This document shows positions 15,019 through 23,822 of a DNA stretch of 31,784 nt, one piece after another (the stretch's first letter is position 1; every line of letters starts with the position of its first letter). The stretch lies in contig JAEDEG010000025.1 in the NCBI GenBank assembly GCA_016293435.1, positions 1-31,784 of the forward strand. Reading direction: 5' to 3'. The DNA comes from Clostridia bacterium (GTDB lineage Bacteria; Bacillota; Clostridia; UMGS1810). The notes beneath the pieces were generated by a model. That model made no database searches. It saw only the letters and a program-made list of their open reading frames with translations, and was not told the DNA's origin. The position numbers and the translations under genes are program-made.

Positions 15019-18000
15019 CTATCGGTATGCTCTGAATTCTGTTAACGAGTTCCATGGGGAACCGCTGTTTCCGTTGCCGACATATCTTATATACCGTACT
15101 TTTCCCGGTATCGCAAGCGATTCATATTCGTTGGTCTCTCCGGTAGATTCGCCGTTGAACACACGTTTGAAGTTGATGCCGTCCTCCGAATACCAAAGTT
15201 CGTACAAGAAATTCCGAAGGTTACCATCGTAATATGAAACCGCCACTCCGCTGATATCAATTACTTCACCAAAATCGAATTCAAACCACATACCTTCTCC
15301 CGACTGAGTTGCACGTGTATTAAAATCATCGTCGAGCATTTTGTCTGGACCGTTGTCCATTTCGGGAACAGTATAAGCTGACGCGCGTTTTGGTTTAATT
15401 AACTCTCCGCGCACACCGACATCAGGCTTAGCATTTGCCGCTATGGCATCTGTCACAAAAATATTTCTGTCGGTCGAAACATCAAAACGTACCGTATATA
15501 CCGATTCTTTTACTCCATCAACCTTCACAATAATTTTCGCTTTACTGTACAAATCCTCCGCCTGAATCACGCTTATCTCACCGCAATCAGCAATTGCCGA
15601 AATCTGAGGAACTTTCTCTGTTCCGTAAGGAAGCTCAATGCTGTAGTCGCTGATTCCCGGCATAAACGAATCCAGAAGAATGCCGTCTGCATAGATACCG
15701 CTCAAGGTAGGATTCTTCGGAACTTCACCGTCAGGAATCGTCCACTCGGAAATAGGCACATATTGCAAACCGGTATATTCATAGTCATCGTTGTCCGGTG
15801 AAAGCTTCACACTGATGGTAACATCTCCGCTAACTTCCGGATAATAAATCGCCAGTTTGCGATAGTTGCTGTTGGGATTCTGTCCGTCTACCTTAGGTGA
15901 GGATGGCAAAGGCTCAGCTTTCATCTCGGAAAGGGTGTAGCCGTCCGCACTGCAGTACACATCAATCGTAAGCGTTTTACCTGTGCTTGAAGTCAGCCTT
16001 GCTTTAGTGTTGCTGATAATTTCAATCCGACTTCTTGTATGCATAAACCAGTACAATTCCGTGTTGCCTTTTAAACTGAGCTCATCCTGGACAGTAAATG
16101 TATTGCGGTTATCCCCAAAATAATATCCTCTCACATACCTTGAAGCGTCTCGGCTGTATGCTTCTGTCAAATCATATGCCGCTTTTGCTCCGCGAGGTTT
16201 GTTTGCGTCAAAGTCAATCAAATGTGCAAGTGCTCCGAGATTCTGACCATAATATGTGTCCGGATCAATCTTAGGATTGAGCACAATACAGTTTTCTCCC
16301 TCCGGACGTTTTCTGTACAATTTGTAGCCGTCCCTTCCAAAATAGCTCGGCAGACCGTAATCATCACTGCCAAGATCATCGGCCCATAGTACTCCGTCCG
16401 ATTCAAACAGGAACTCACCAAGGTCGAGCATATCGTGAGGAATATTGGTCCAGCCGCCGTGGAATCCGGCAAACACCTGATTGCTTACCTCGTGCGAATT
16501 GCGAAAGCTACCTCCCTCTGTTCCGTAAAAATAGTAATCCAGAGGAGCGGAAGAAGTGTCGGGAATCTCCCCCCTATCCGCTACAGCCTTAGCATAATAG
16601 TACAGCGCTTTTATGTCAAGAGAATGTTTTCCGAGTTTTTTCTGCTCATAAGCCATCTGCGCTTCAAAAGCATCATCATAGCGATAGCCCATAAATTCAC
16701 GCACGTTTGTCTCATAATATCCCGGACCCCCGTCGTGATATCCCAAGCTCGAGCAGGTCGATTGTGCATATGTGAAAAAGTCACCGCAGTTTTTAAATCC
16801 CTTTGCGTTTCCCATACCGTAATCCGTATCGCAGCAGTTAAACATTGCATCCAATGCCTGCGTAAGATTGTCAAGCATATATTTTGAATAGCTCACGCCT
16901 TCATAATATCCGCCGTTTGGATAATACAGTTCTGCCGCAATATAAAGTGACCTTAGTGAATTTTCAAGCAAATATGCAGACTGTTCCTGCATATCCTCCT
17001 CGTCCGCCATAGACAGGCAGAGTGTCATAATACCTCCACCGACCACTCCCAGAAAGTTATCCTGTTGTGTCATCCATGTTGCCGCACTCTCTCCCGTCTG
17101 GTATGCATGAATATGATCCGCATAAACCGTACGGCGCACTGCTGTTTTGATATATTCAATATTCTCTCTGCCTTCAGGCGTTGAATTCATGTAATTATAA
17201 AATGTGTCAAAGCCGATACCAATACCGGACGCCCAGTGACCGGTAGTAAGATTTGCTACTTCAAGTCCCATATTTTTCCAACTGCAATAGCCTTTCAGAA
17301 TTTCAACGCCCTTTTCGGCATATTTTGATTCTCCGGTCAAAAGATATGCCGTAGAAAGAATCCGGATAGAATTGTGCAGCAAAATGGCTGAGTTTTGTTT
17401 CTTAATCGTCACGTCATCAGCGCCATATTGCTCCGAAAAATCTTTTTCCAGATACATCTGCGCACTTTGTATTACATAGTCATACGCCTTTTTCCACTCG
17501 CTGTTTGCATCGACATGATCCAGAATATAGTCCGCGTCTTCTTTTTTCCAATACACACGAGGATGGGCTTTATTAGGATAGTTTTTCTCAAGAGCTTCTA
17601 TCATCTCCCGCCCGGTCGGATTGTCAAAGCACATATAACGGTAAATCAAATCAATCGGCTGCCATGTCACATAACGGTCAAGATAGTGATATTCGCTCGT
17701 CACTTCTATGCCGTTGTCGGAAATTACCGCAAAACCTCGGTTGTCCCAATTGACCTTTTTTTCAAGTATTTGTTCCGCTACACTGCGCAGCGGGAAATAT
17801 AATACGCCGTTTTGCGCAGTCGGGGCAACCGCCAGCTCGGCAGTTTTTCCCCGTAATGTATATGTTTTTTCACCGAGTTTCAGCTGTGCCGTATCCCCAA
17901 TCTGAATGATTCCGCCATAAGCGTCATAGTTAACGCTTTCATTGAGCCAAAGAGACAATGCATCTAAACTTACCATGAGATTGCCGTCTATCACGATCGG

Positions 18001-19449
18001 CTTCATTTTTTCAGACGAGCATGATATTTTCTCACCATTTACATACATAGTGTTATTCGCCGTCATAATAACTGTTTTGCCATTGAGTGCTGCCGCGAGC
18101 TTATCCGGAGGATCCATAATAGATGCTCCGTCTAAAGACAAGTCCGTGTCGCCTGATGATTCACATGACGATGCATCCTGAAGCTTTGTTCCTGAATATA
18201 TTCTCAACCAGTCTATCATAACATCGTGTTTGCTTCCCTCAGTATTTAGCAAATCAATACGGAATACAACCGGATAATAATCGTCTCTTATCGTGTTGCT
18301 CCCTGTATAAACCCCGTTAACATAAATATCGGCTGACCCTACCGGAATATTGTATGCAACAGATATGCGAGTCCACTTCCTCGTTGGCACACTTCCAACC
18401 ACAGCACCCGTGTTGTTTGATACAATATTGCCTCCTGCATTCAAATCATATCCGAGTGCCCAGGCATCGTACGAGTTTTTCGTATCAAAAAGTCCTACTC
18501 CCGCTCTTCCCGTTAATGAATTCACTTTCACACTGAAATCCACAACAAATTTGTCCTGCGCTTTCAATGCATTACACACAACATCCGCAAACGAGCCGCC
18601 CGCTGTTTTTTCGTCAGCATAAAAATGCAGCACACCTCTGCCGTCATCATCCTTTACCGCAGTGATGCTTCCGCCCTGTCCATTTGTGGAAACTCCGTCC
18701 ATACCGTTCTCAAAATCCATTTCCGCAAAAAGCTTAACAGATGAATCCGGCTCGGTTGTTGGAGTAAATTCTAAAATTTCAGAATTAGAAGGTTCTGACG
18801 GAAAACTTCTTTCCCATGGCAATTTACTTCCTTCATAGATTCTGATATCATCAATAAAAACCTCCGTTTCTCCGGCTTCGTTGTATTCGAACAACCATTC
18901 CAGGGATTTCGGCATAGATCTTACTCCGTCGGGCAGATACCAGTCTGCCGCAGTACATTTTTTATCTATATACACACTGTATATGCCTCGAGACCAATTG
19001 ACCGATAAGGTTACACTACTGTAACGATTATCCGCAATACTGCCCACTATTTTTCCATCGGTAAGACGAAGAGTCCGATCTTCGTGCAATGTAATAAATC
19101 CCTGTTTCCCGTTTGCATATGACGCATTGAAAAGCTTGCCGACTGTCGTGTTCCCTCTCAATTTCACTCTAATGCTGAATACCGACTGTGTGCAATCACA
19201 AAAATCCAAGTTGGCTTTTACCAAAACCCCCTCGCCCAGTGCTCTCGAATATAAAACTTTATTGCCTTCATCAGTGATGACTCTGGTATCAACACCGGAC
19301 AAAACCGCAACAGAGGTGATATTCGTATCATTTTCCGCATATGACGCAAATCCCTCAGAAAGAAGAATCTCCGTTGTCTCAGCAAACACAGATATCCCGG
19401 AGAACATTATTGATACCGCAATAAGCATCGCCAAAATTTTTTTATGCAT
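15019..19449 (-). CDS. Giant secreted heparinase II/III-fold protein with F5/8-type binding domain
   Basis: This 1476-residue exported protein has a signal peptide (1-23), two LamG-like domains (about 28-207 and 238-420) and a stalk domain like the copper amine oxidase N-terminal domain (about 455-580). The alpha/alpha toroid (about 625-960) and heparinase II/III-type beta sandwich (about 970-1215) follow. A cadherin-like beta domain (about 1245-1325) and a C-terminal F5/8 type C (discoidin, CBM32-like) domain (about 1355-1476) end it. Candidate catalytic residues are Asn733 and His738 (NLTTGHWA), Tyr844, Glu850 and Tyr854 (YYPNGGYYEGVSYSKYM) and His1005 (PHDMLDLGEF). The core is clearly paralogous to the 1363-residue protein, with long shared stretches such as YRKRPEG and AAYDLTEAY. 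A GAGGTG ribosome site supports the start. It is probably a lyase for an acidic polysaccharide; the exact family and substrate cannot be told. Confidence 0.87.
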   Translation of the reverse strand: MHKKILAMLIAVSIMFSGISVFAETTEILLSEGFASYAENDTNITSVAVLSGVDTRVITDEGNKVLYSRALGEGVLVKANLDFCDCTQSVFSIRVKLRGNTTVGKLFNASYANGKQGFITLHEDRTLRLTDGKIVGSIADNRYSSVTLSVNWSRGIYSVYIDKKCTAADWYLPDGVRSMPKSLEWLFEYNEAGETEVFIDDIRIYEGSKLPWERSFPSEPSNSEILEFTPTTEPDSSVKLFAEMDFENGMDGVSTNGQGGSITAVKDDDGRGVLHFYADEKTAGGSFADVVCNALKAQDKFVVDFSVKVNSLTGRAGVGLFDTKNSYDAWALGYDLNAGGNIVSNNTGAVVGSVPTRKWTRISVAYNIPVGSADIYVNGVYTGSNTIRDDYYPVVFRIDLLNTEGSKHDVMIDWLRIYSGTKLQDASSCESSGDTDLSLDGASIMDPPDKLAAALNGKTVIMTANNTMYVNGEKISCSSEKMKPIVIDGNLMVSLDALSLWLNESVNYDAYGGIIQIGDTAQLKLGEKTYTLRGKTAELAVAPTAQNGVLYFPLRSVAEQILEKKVNWDNRGFAVISDNGIEVTSEYHYLDRYVTWQPIDLIYRYMCFDNPTGREMIEALEKNYPNKAHPRVYWKKEDADYILDHVDANSEWKKAYDYVIQSAQMYLEKDFSEQYGADDVTIKKQNSAILLHNSIRILSTAYLLTGESKYAEKGVEILKGYCSWKNMGLEVANLTTGHWASGIGIGFDTFYNYMNSTPEGRENIEYIKTAVRRTVYADHIHAYQTGESAATWMTQQDNFLGVVGGGIMTLCLSMADEEDMQEQSAYLLENSLRSLYIAAELYYPNGGYYEGVSYSKYMLDNLTQALDAMFNCCDTDYGMGNAKGFKNCGDFFTYAQSTCSSLGYHDGGPGYYETNVREFMGYRYDDAFEAQMAYEQKKLGKHSLDIKALYYYAKAVADRGEIPDTSSAPLDYYFYGTEGGSFRNSHEVSNQVFAGFHGGWTNIPHDMLDLGEFLFESDGVLWADDLGSDDYGLPSYFGRDGYKLYRKRPEGENCIVLNPKIDPDTYYGQNLGALAHLIDFDANKPRGAKAAYDLTEAYSRDASRYVRGYYFGDNRNTFTVQDELSLKGNTELYWFMHTRSRIEIISNTKARLTSSTGKTLTIDVYCSADGYTLSEMKAEPLPSSPKVDGQNPNSNYRKLAIYYPEVSGDVTISVKLSPDNDDYEYTGLQYVPISEWTIPDGEVPKNPTLSGIYADGILLDSFMPGISDYSIELPYGTEKVPQISAIADCGEISVIQAEDLYSKAKIIVKVDGVKESVYTVRFDVSTDRNIFVTDAIAANAKPDVGVRGELIKPKRASAYTVPEMDNGPDKMLDDDFNTRATQSGEGMWFEFDFGEVIDISGVAVSYYDGNLRNFLYELWYSEDGINFKRVFNGESTGETNEYESLAIPGKVRYIRYVGNGNSGSPWNSLTEFRAYR

Positions 19450-19471
19450 ATTTACACCTCACTATAATCTC

Positions 19472-22159
19472 CTATTGATATATAAATAAACCTTCAACAC
19501 CATGGGTATAACTTTTAACAACGATACGAGATGCATCGATTTCTCCCGCAGACGCTACATCAGCTAACAGATCAAATTTACCCTGTCTTACCGTTTTGGT
19601 TGCCAAATTGTATACTGCTATTTTACATTCCGAAGTTATTGTAAAACTTGCGATATCGTCCTGTATGGGAGTTGTGTAACCTTCGCTGAAGCCGGAAGCT
19701 TGGTCTATCATCAGGCTTAGCGCATTGCCGTTGCATGCATACGCTTTGCCGATATAATAGGAGTTATCCAGCTGACCCGATGAAGGAGTTTCGGATGTGA
19801 AAGAAAGGGTGTCTGTTTTTGCATCATAGCGCACGTCAATCTCATATCCCTGTATCTCGCCAAAGCTGTCAACCGCCATTCTAATAATATCCCCCGAGTT
19901 GGGAAGAGGCATAGTACCCTGATTCACTATAAAATTTAAATTATTCGACAGTGTATATTTGCAATACTTTCCATCATACCAAAGCGTGAAAATCTTTGTT
20001 TCCACACCTTCTGAGTTCCATCCCTCAGACACGCGTTCTACCATTGCCGGAAGATTGCGCTGCTCAACGTTGATATTGCTGCCTGCATTGGAATCATATC
20101 TTACCAGTACCGCAGGCTGCATATATTCATCCATATCATAAGCATCCGAATATTCATAGCTGTATTGCGGAAGATCTTTTCGTGTGATTACGCTGAAATA
20201 TTTTTCGTCTTTCTTTTCCACCGCCACGCCTTTGTCGTAAATATCTTTTGGAACATTGAAGATCACCGTATTTTCTCCGATTGCCGCATGCGGTGAAAAT
20301 ACATTGAAGGTTGCATGCCAGTATGACTTATTTCCTTTATAGTTCAATCTGAGCGCATCATCGCCAAGCGTGTCGGAGGTGTATTTCTCTTCTGCCGTCG
20401 CATTGTCGCTCGGCATATATGCTGTATCAATTTTTGACAGCATACCCTCCTTGTTTAACATATATTTTACCACCTGATATGCAGGAACCGTACCATTCAA
20501 AAATATAGAGGAAATACGTTCGTCTGTACAGCGCATATAAATTCCGTCTAAGGTAATTTTTTCTGCCAACTCAGCCGTAAACAGCTTTCCTTCACAGCTC
20601 AAAAGTTTAATGTATACTTCCGGAGTAAGCCCGGAGGTTTTGCTGTGAAAATCTACCAAATATCCATATTTCATCGTACCTGTTTGTGCATACAAAACCG
20701 ATGTAACAGTGCCGTCAGCCGCCAGCAGAAAATCGTATTCATACCCGGGAACAAGTGCCGCAGTATCTCCAAACCCGGAATTTACGGTATATTCTTCACC
20801 ATTGATGGTAATATAGTCCGCTCCAATTTCTTCAAGATTTCCGCTAATCGTAAGTGAGGAAGCAATGGCTTCCACATATTTTCCATCTTCGCTCTCATAT
20901 ACCATCATAACCATATTTGTGGCAAGATCGTCTATCACAGCAGGCAAAAGATTACCTTTTTTATCGGAAATATGCAGAGAATAATAATATCCGTTATCAT
21001 TATCCAATATAACACTTTTACCTCCATTTGCGCTGTCATACACAACACCGCCGGAAAGATTAATCTTGGATACTACCATGTATCGCGGTGACTTTGCAGC
21101 AACCACATCATATTTGCCGTCCGAATTATTATCGATAAGTGTAAGAGTTCCGCCTTCCGCCTGAAAATCTGCTTTTACCGGCACTTTATTTCTCCCGTTT
21201 TTTACAAAGGTGAAAGAGCGGCTGAGAGAATATACTTCCGTTCTATTTGCGCCATCTGACTGAACTTTTATTTTAAAATCTTTATAATCATCCACTTCTT
21301 CACAAGAAAGTGTTTTGGTTTCATTTTTTTCGGTTATATAAATATGGTTCAATGCATTGGTCTTATCATCATACCACCCATTCACTTCATATCCGAGGTA
21401 TTCCTTCGCCAAATCAAGCTCCGTCAGAAACGTCTGCGAGTCAATCGTAATTTTGGCATGGTCTGTCTCGTCTCCCGGAATCATTGTAGCAAAGCCTGCC
21501 GCCTTCACAATACCGATAACCTTTGTGAGATGAAAATATTCGGAAAGCGGACTTTCTCCATATCGTCTGACATACGAAATATCATCTTGTTTAATCTTGC
21601 TGACTCCGCACAAATCAGTGTTCAAAAAATTGTATATTAATACCGCAGCATCCTCATATGTCAAATATGAATCATACGAAACCTTCGACATTCCTTTTGT
21701 CAAATCAATTTCATGGGCAATACGAATATATCCGTATGGATAGTCTCCGTATGCAATTGCCAATTGCGTATAGCCAAGAGCAGCTACCGCCATTTTAATT
21801 GCCGCAAAACGTACAATCGGTGAATCGGGATAAAACAAACCGTTACCATCACCTGAAATCAAACCAAGCTCCAATGCAGCATCGATTGCATTGATATATA
21901 AGTTATCGCCTACATCATAAAATGCCTCTGAGGCCTCCTCTGCGCTTGATGTATAATTCAATGCTCTTACAAGAATATCCGTAAATTCGGCTCGCGACAC
22001 ATTACTCTCATACTCACCTTTGTCCATAATATCGAAGCTCGCAAGAAAATCATATGCCCTATCGGCTGCGCTGTCAGTTTTTGACGCAGTACACCAAACA
22101 TTCGTTTGCATGGAAAACAACATAAGAAAGATCAAACATAAAATACATATTCTTTTCAT
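19472..22159 (-). CDS. Surface protein with N-terminal SLH domains
   Basis: This 895-residue exported protein has a signal peptide at about 1-25, then three S-layer homology repeats: a degenerate one at about 32-73, one at about 78-130 with the ISGDGNGLFYPDSPIVRFAAI signature, and one at about 138-183. SLH domains bind pyruvylated secondary cell-wall polymers and hold proteins to the surface. The remaining 700 residues are mostly beta strands in repeating units; short patterns such as DNNSDGKYDVV and YTVNSGFG recur in SLH proteins of Clostridia, but I recognise no enzyme. An AAGGAGGG ribosome site 6 bases before the ATG supports the start. It is 16 bases from the preceding SLH gene and 22 bases from the following lyase gene, so all three are one transcript. 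Confidence 0.88.
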   Translation of the reverse strand: MKRICILCLIFLMLFSMQTNVWCTASKTDSAADRAYDFLASFDIMDKGEYESNVSRAEFTDILVRALNYTSSAEEASEAFYDVGDNLYINAIDAALELGLISGDGNGLFYPDSPIVRFAAIKMAVAALGYTQLAIAYGDYPYGYIRIAHEIDLTKGMSKVSYDSYLTYEDAAVLIYNFLNTDLCGVSKIKQDDISYVRRYGESPLSEYFHLTKVIGIVKAAGFATMIPGDETDHAKITIDSQTFLTELDLAKEYLGYEVNGWYDDKTNALNHIYITEKNETKTLSCEEVDDYKDFKIKVQSDGANRTEVYSLSRSFTFVKNGRNKVPVKADFQAEGGTLTLIDNNSDGKYDVVAAKSPRYMVVSKINLSGGVVYDSANGGKSVILDNDNGYYYSLHISDKKGNLLPAVIDDLATNMVMMVYESEDGKYVEAIASSLTISGNLEEIGADYITINGEEYTVNSGFGDTAALVPGYEYDFLLAADGTVTSVLYAQTGTMKYGYLVDFHSKTSGLTPEVYIKLLSCEGKLFTAELAEKITLDGIYMRCTDERISSIFLNGTVPAYQVVKYMLNKEGMLSKIDTAYMPSDNATAEEKYTSDTLGDDALRLNYKGNKSYWHATFNVFSPHAAIGENTVIFNVPKDIYDKGVAVEKKDEKYFSVITRKDLPQYSYEYSDAYDMDEYMQPAVLVRYDSNAGSNINVEQRNLPAMVERVSEGWNSEGVETKIFTLWYDGKYCKYTLSNNLNFIVNQGTMPLPNSGDIIRMAVDSFGEIQGYEIDVRYDAKTDTLSFTSETPSSGQLDNSYYIGKAYACNGNALSLMIDQASGFSEGYTTPIQDDIASFTITSECKIAVYNLATKTVRQGKFDLLADVASAGEIDASRIVVKSYTHGVEGLFIYQ

Positions 22160-22175
22160 GACCTACCCTCCTTCT

Positions 22176-23804
22176 CTATCGTACAAATGCATTATAAATA
22201 AGCTGTGCCGCTTCTGCTCTGGTTATGGGATTAAGCGGCAAAAACATATCATTACCGCTGCCGCTGACAATGCCGGCACCGCCAAGTGCATACACAGCAT
22301 CTTTGGCATAATCTGATATATCTTTTCTGTCAGCAAACGGCTTGTATCCATACGGTGCTTTATCACAAGCACTTAAAATTCGATAAATAATAAGAGCTGC
22401 ATCTTCTCGTTTAATAAGCACCTCGGGATAAAAACGGTCACCGTCACCATTTACAATACTCTGAGAGCTTGCCTTGCAAACCGCTTTGAAATACCAAGCA
22501 TCTTGCGCAACATCTTCAAAGTTACAGCTCATACAGTCATCGTCTGCAAGAAACCCGGAAATCATTTTTACAAATTCAGCACGAGTGATCTTCTGCGATG
22601 GCTTAAAACTGCCATCCTCATAGCCGATTATAACATTTCGAGATACCAAGGTATTAACAGCCGCCGCAGACCAATGATCTGATGCCAGATCAGTAAATAC
22701 ATTTTTGTTCGCTGACTGACTTTCCGTTGCCAAGGGCACAGATACCGGTCTTGACGAACTGCCCGAGGAAGACGATGGTTTATTCTCCGAACGCTTTTCC
22801 AGCTCATAAACATACTTTGAAACAGAAGAAAATGAAGAACTGATATTTTCATAAGTATCAAGACGTTCCTTCATCAAACGTTCAAATACATTGTCTTTGT
22901 CTTTCACCAAAACGTAATATTCATCTTTTAAAAGATCGGAAAACACATCGGAAAATGAAGAAATGATCACTTCTTTCAGAGTCACCCAATTAGTGGCAGA
23001 TTCAACAGCCGCGAGCGGTTTCATCTTTTCAAAGCAAGCTTTGAAATTGATATCTCCATCTGCTCCGATTTCTTTGCTGAAATCAACTTGCGAAAGCAGC
23101 GCCAAAAATTTTTCCGATATCTCGGAATCAAGCCTTGCATCCTCCTCAAAATCAGCTTTCATATCAATTCCCAGTTGCATTTGAAATTGCTCAAGATATG
23201 ATAAAACTTTGTCATTTGTCTGACCTTTCAGGGTGCTCAATGCATAAACCTTAGAATATTTATTATAGAAATCAATTGGAGAAGCAAATATCATATTATC
23301 TAAAATCATCAGAATATCACTTTGCTTATCTATGAATAATTCATCCTCCTTATCAATTCCCAAAGTTAGAGCATTGTCTAAAATAAAATGGTTAAAATCG
23401 TCATTGTCGGCCGAATTGAGCAAAGGAATAATGGTTTCAGAGCGTATAGTATCCATATAAACAAAAACATCATCAGCCGAGCCGTCTTTGTTGGAAATAT
23501 ATACTTTATATCTTCCTCCGGACGCTGTATCAGGCATACCAATGGTATAACTGTAACTCCCGTCTGCACTGAACTGTTTGAACACAGTCGGTGTAAAACC
23601 TTCGTCGTCACTCATTTTATCCGGTGTCAGAGCCTCCGGAGCAACAGTAATCACACTTCTTCCCTGCGCTTTTCCTCTCACGGTTATCTCTCCCGTCTGC
23701 GCCGAATATCCTACCGTTATCGTAGGAGCTTCCGATGCATTTACCGATAAAGCAGAAGACGAAAGGGCGACCATAACAAGAGCCGCAATCGCTTTTTTAA
23801 ACAT
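22176..23804 (-). CDS. Surface protein with three C-terminal SLH domains
   Basis: This 542-residue exported protein has a signal peptide (1-23), an Ig-like beta domain at about 26-118 (ITVRGKAQGRSVITV, YSYTIGMPDTASGGRYKVYI), a helical segment at about 120-340, a Ser/Pro-rich linker at about 342-365 and three canonical SLH repeats at about 369-412, 428-475 and 490-540 (for example VIIGYEDGSFKPSQKITRAEF). The SLH repeats anchor it to the wall. The N-terminal part has no recognised catalytic motif. The start has GAGGAGGGTG just upstream. It lies 18 bases after the rhamnosidase gene. Its anchor is at the opposite end from that of the 895-residue neighbour, so the two would display their functional parts differently. 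Confidence 0.9.
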   Translation of the reverse strand: MFKKAIAALVMVALSSSALSVNASEAPTITVGYSAQTGEITVRGKAQGRSVITVAPEALTPDKMSDDEGFTPTVFKQFSADGSYSYTIGMPDTASGGRYKVYISNKDGSADDVFVYMDTIRSETIIPLLNSADNDDFNHFILDNALTLGIDKEDELFIDKQSDILMILDNMIFASPIDFYNKYSKVYALSTLKGQTNDKVLSYLEQFQMQLGIDMKADFEEDARLDSEISEKFLALLSQVDFSKEIGADGDINFKACFEKMKPLAAVESATNWVTLKEVIISSFSDVFSDLLKDEYYVLVKDKDNVFERLMKERLDTYENISSSFSSVSKYVYELEKRSENKPSSSSGSSSRPVSVPLATESQSANKNVFTDLASDHWSAAAVNTLVSRNVIIGYEDGSFKPSQKITRAEFVKMISGFLADDDCMSCNFEDVAQDAWYFKAVCKASSQSIVNGDGDRFYPEVLIKREDAALIIYRILSACDKAPYGYKPFADRKDISDYAKDAVYALGGAGIVSGSGNDMFLPLNPITRAEAAQLIYNAFVR

Positions 23805-23822
23805 AAAACACCCTCCTCGTAT

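Noticed and set aside
16435..16887. 150-codon plus-strand frame and similar long frames opposite the lyase genes (for example 9510-9959, 17395-17802, 24885-25379)
   Set aside because: They lie wholly within well-supported coding regions, lack ribosome sites and known domains, and are antisense shadows.
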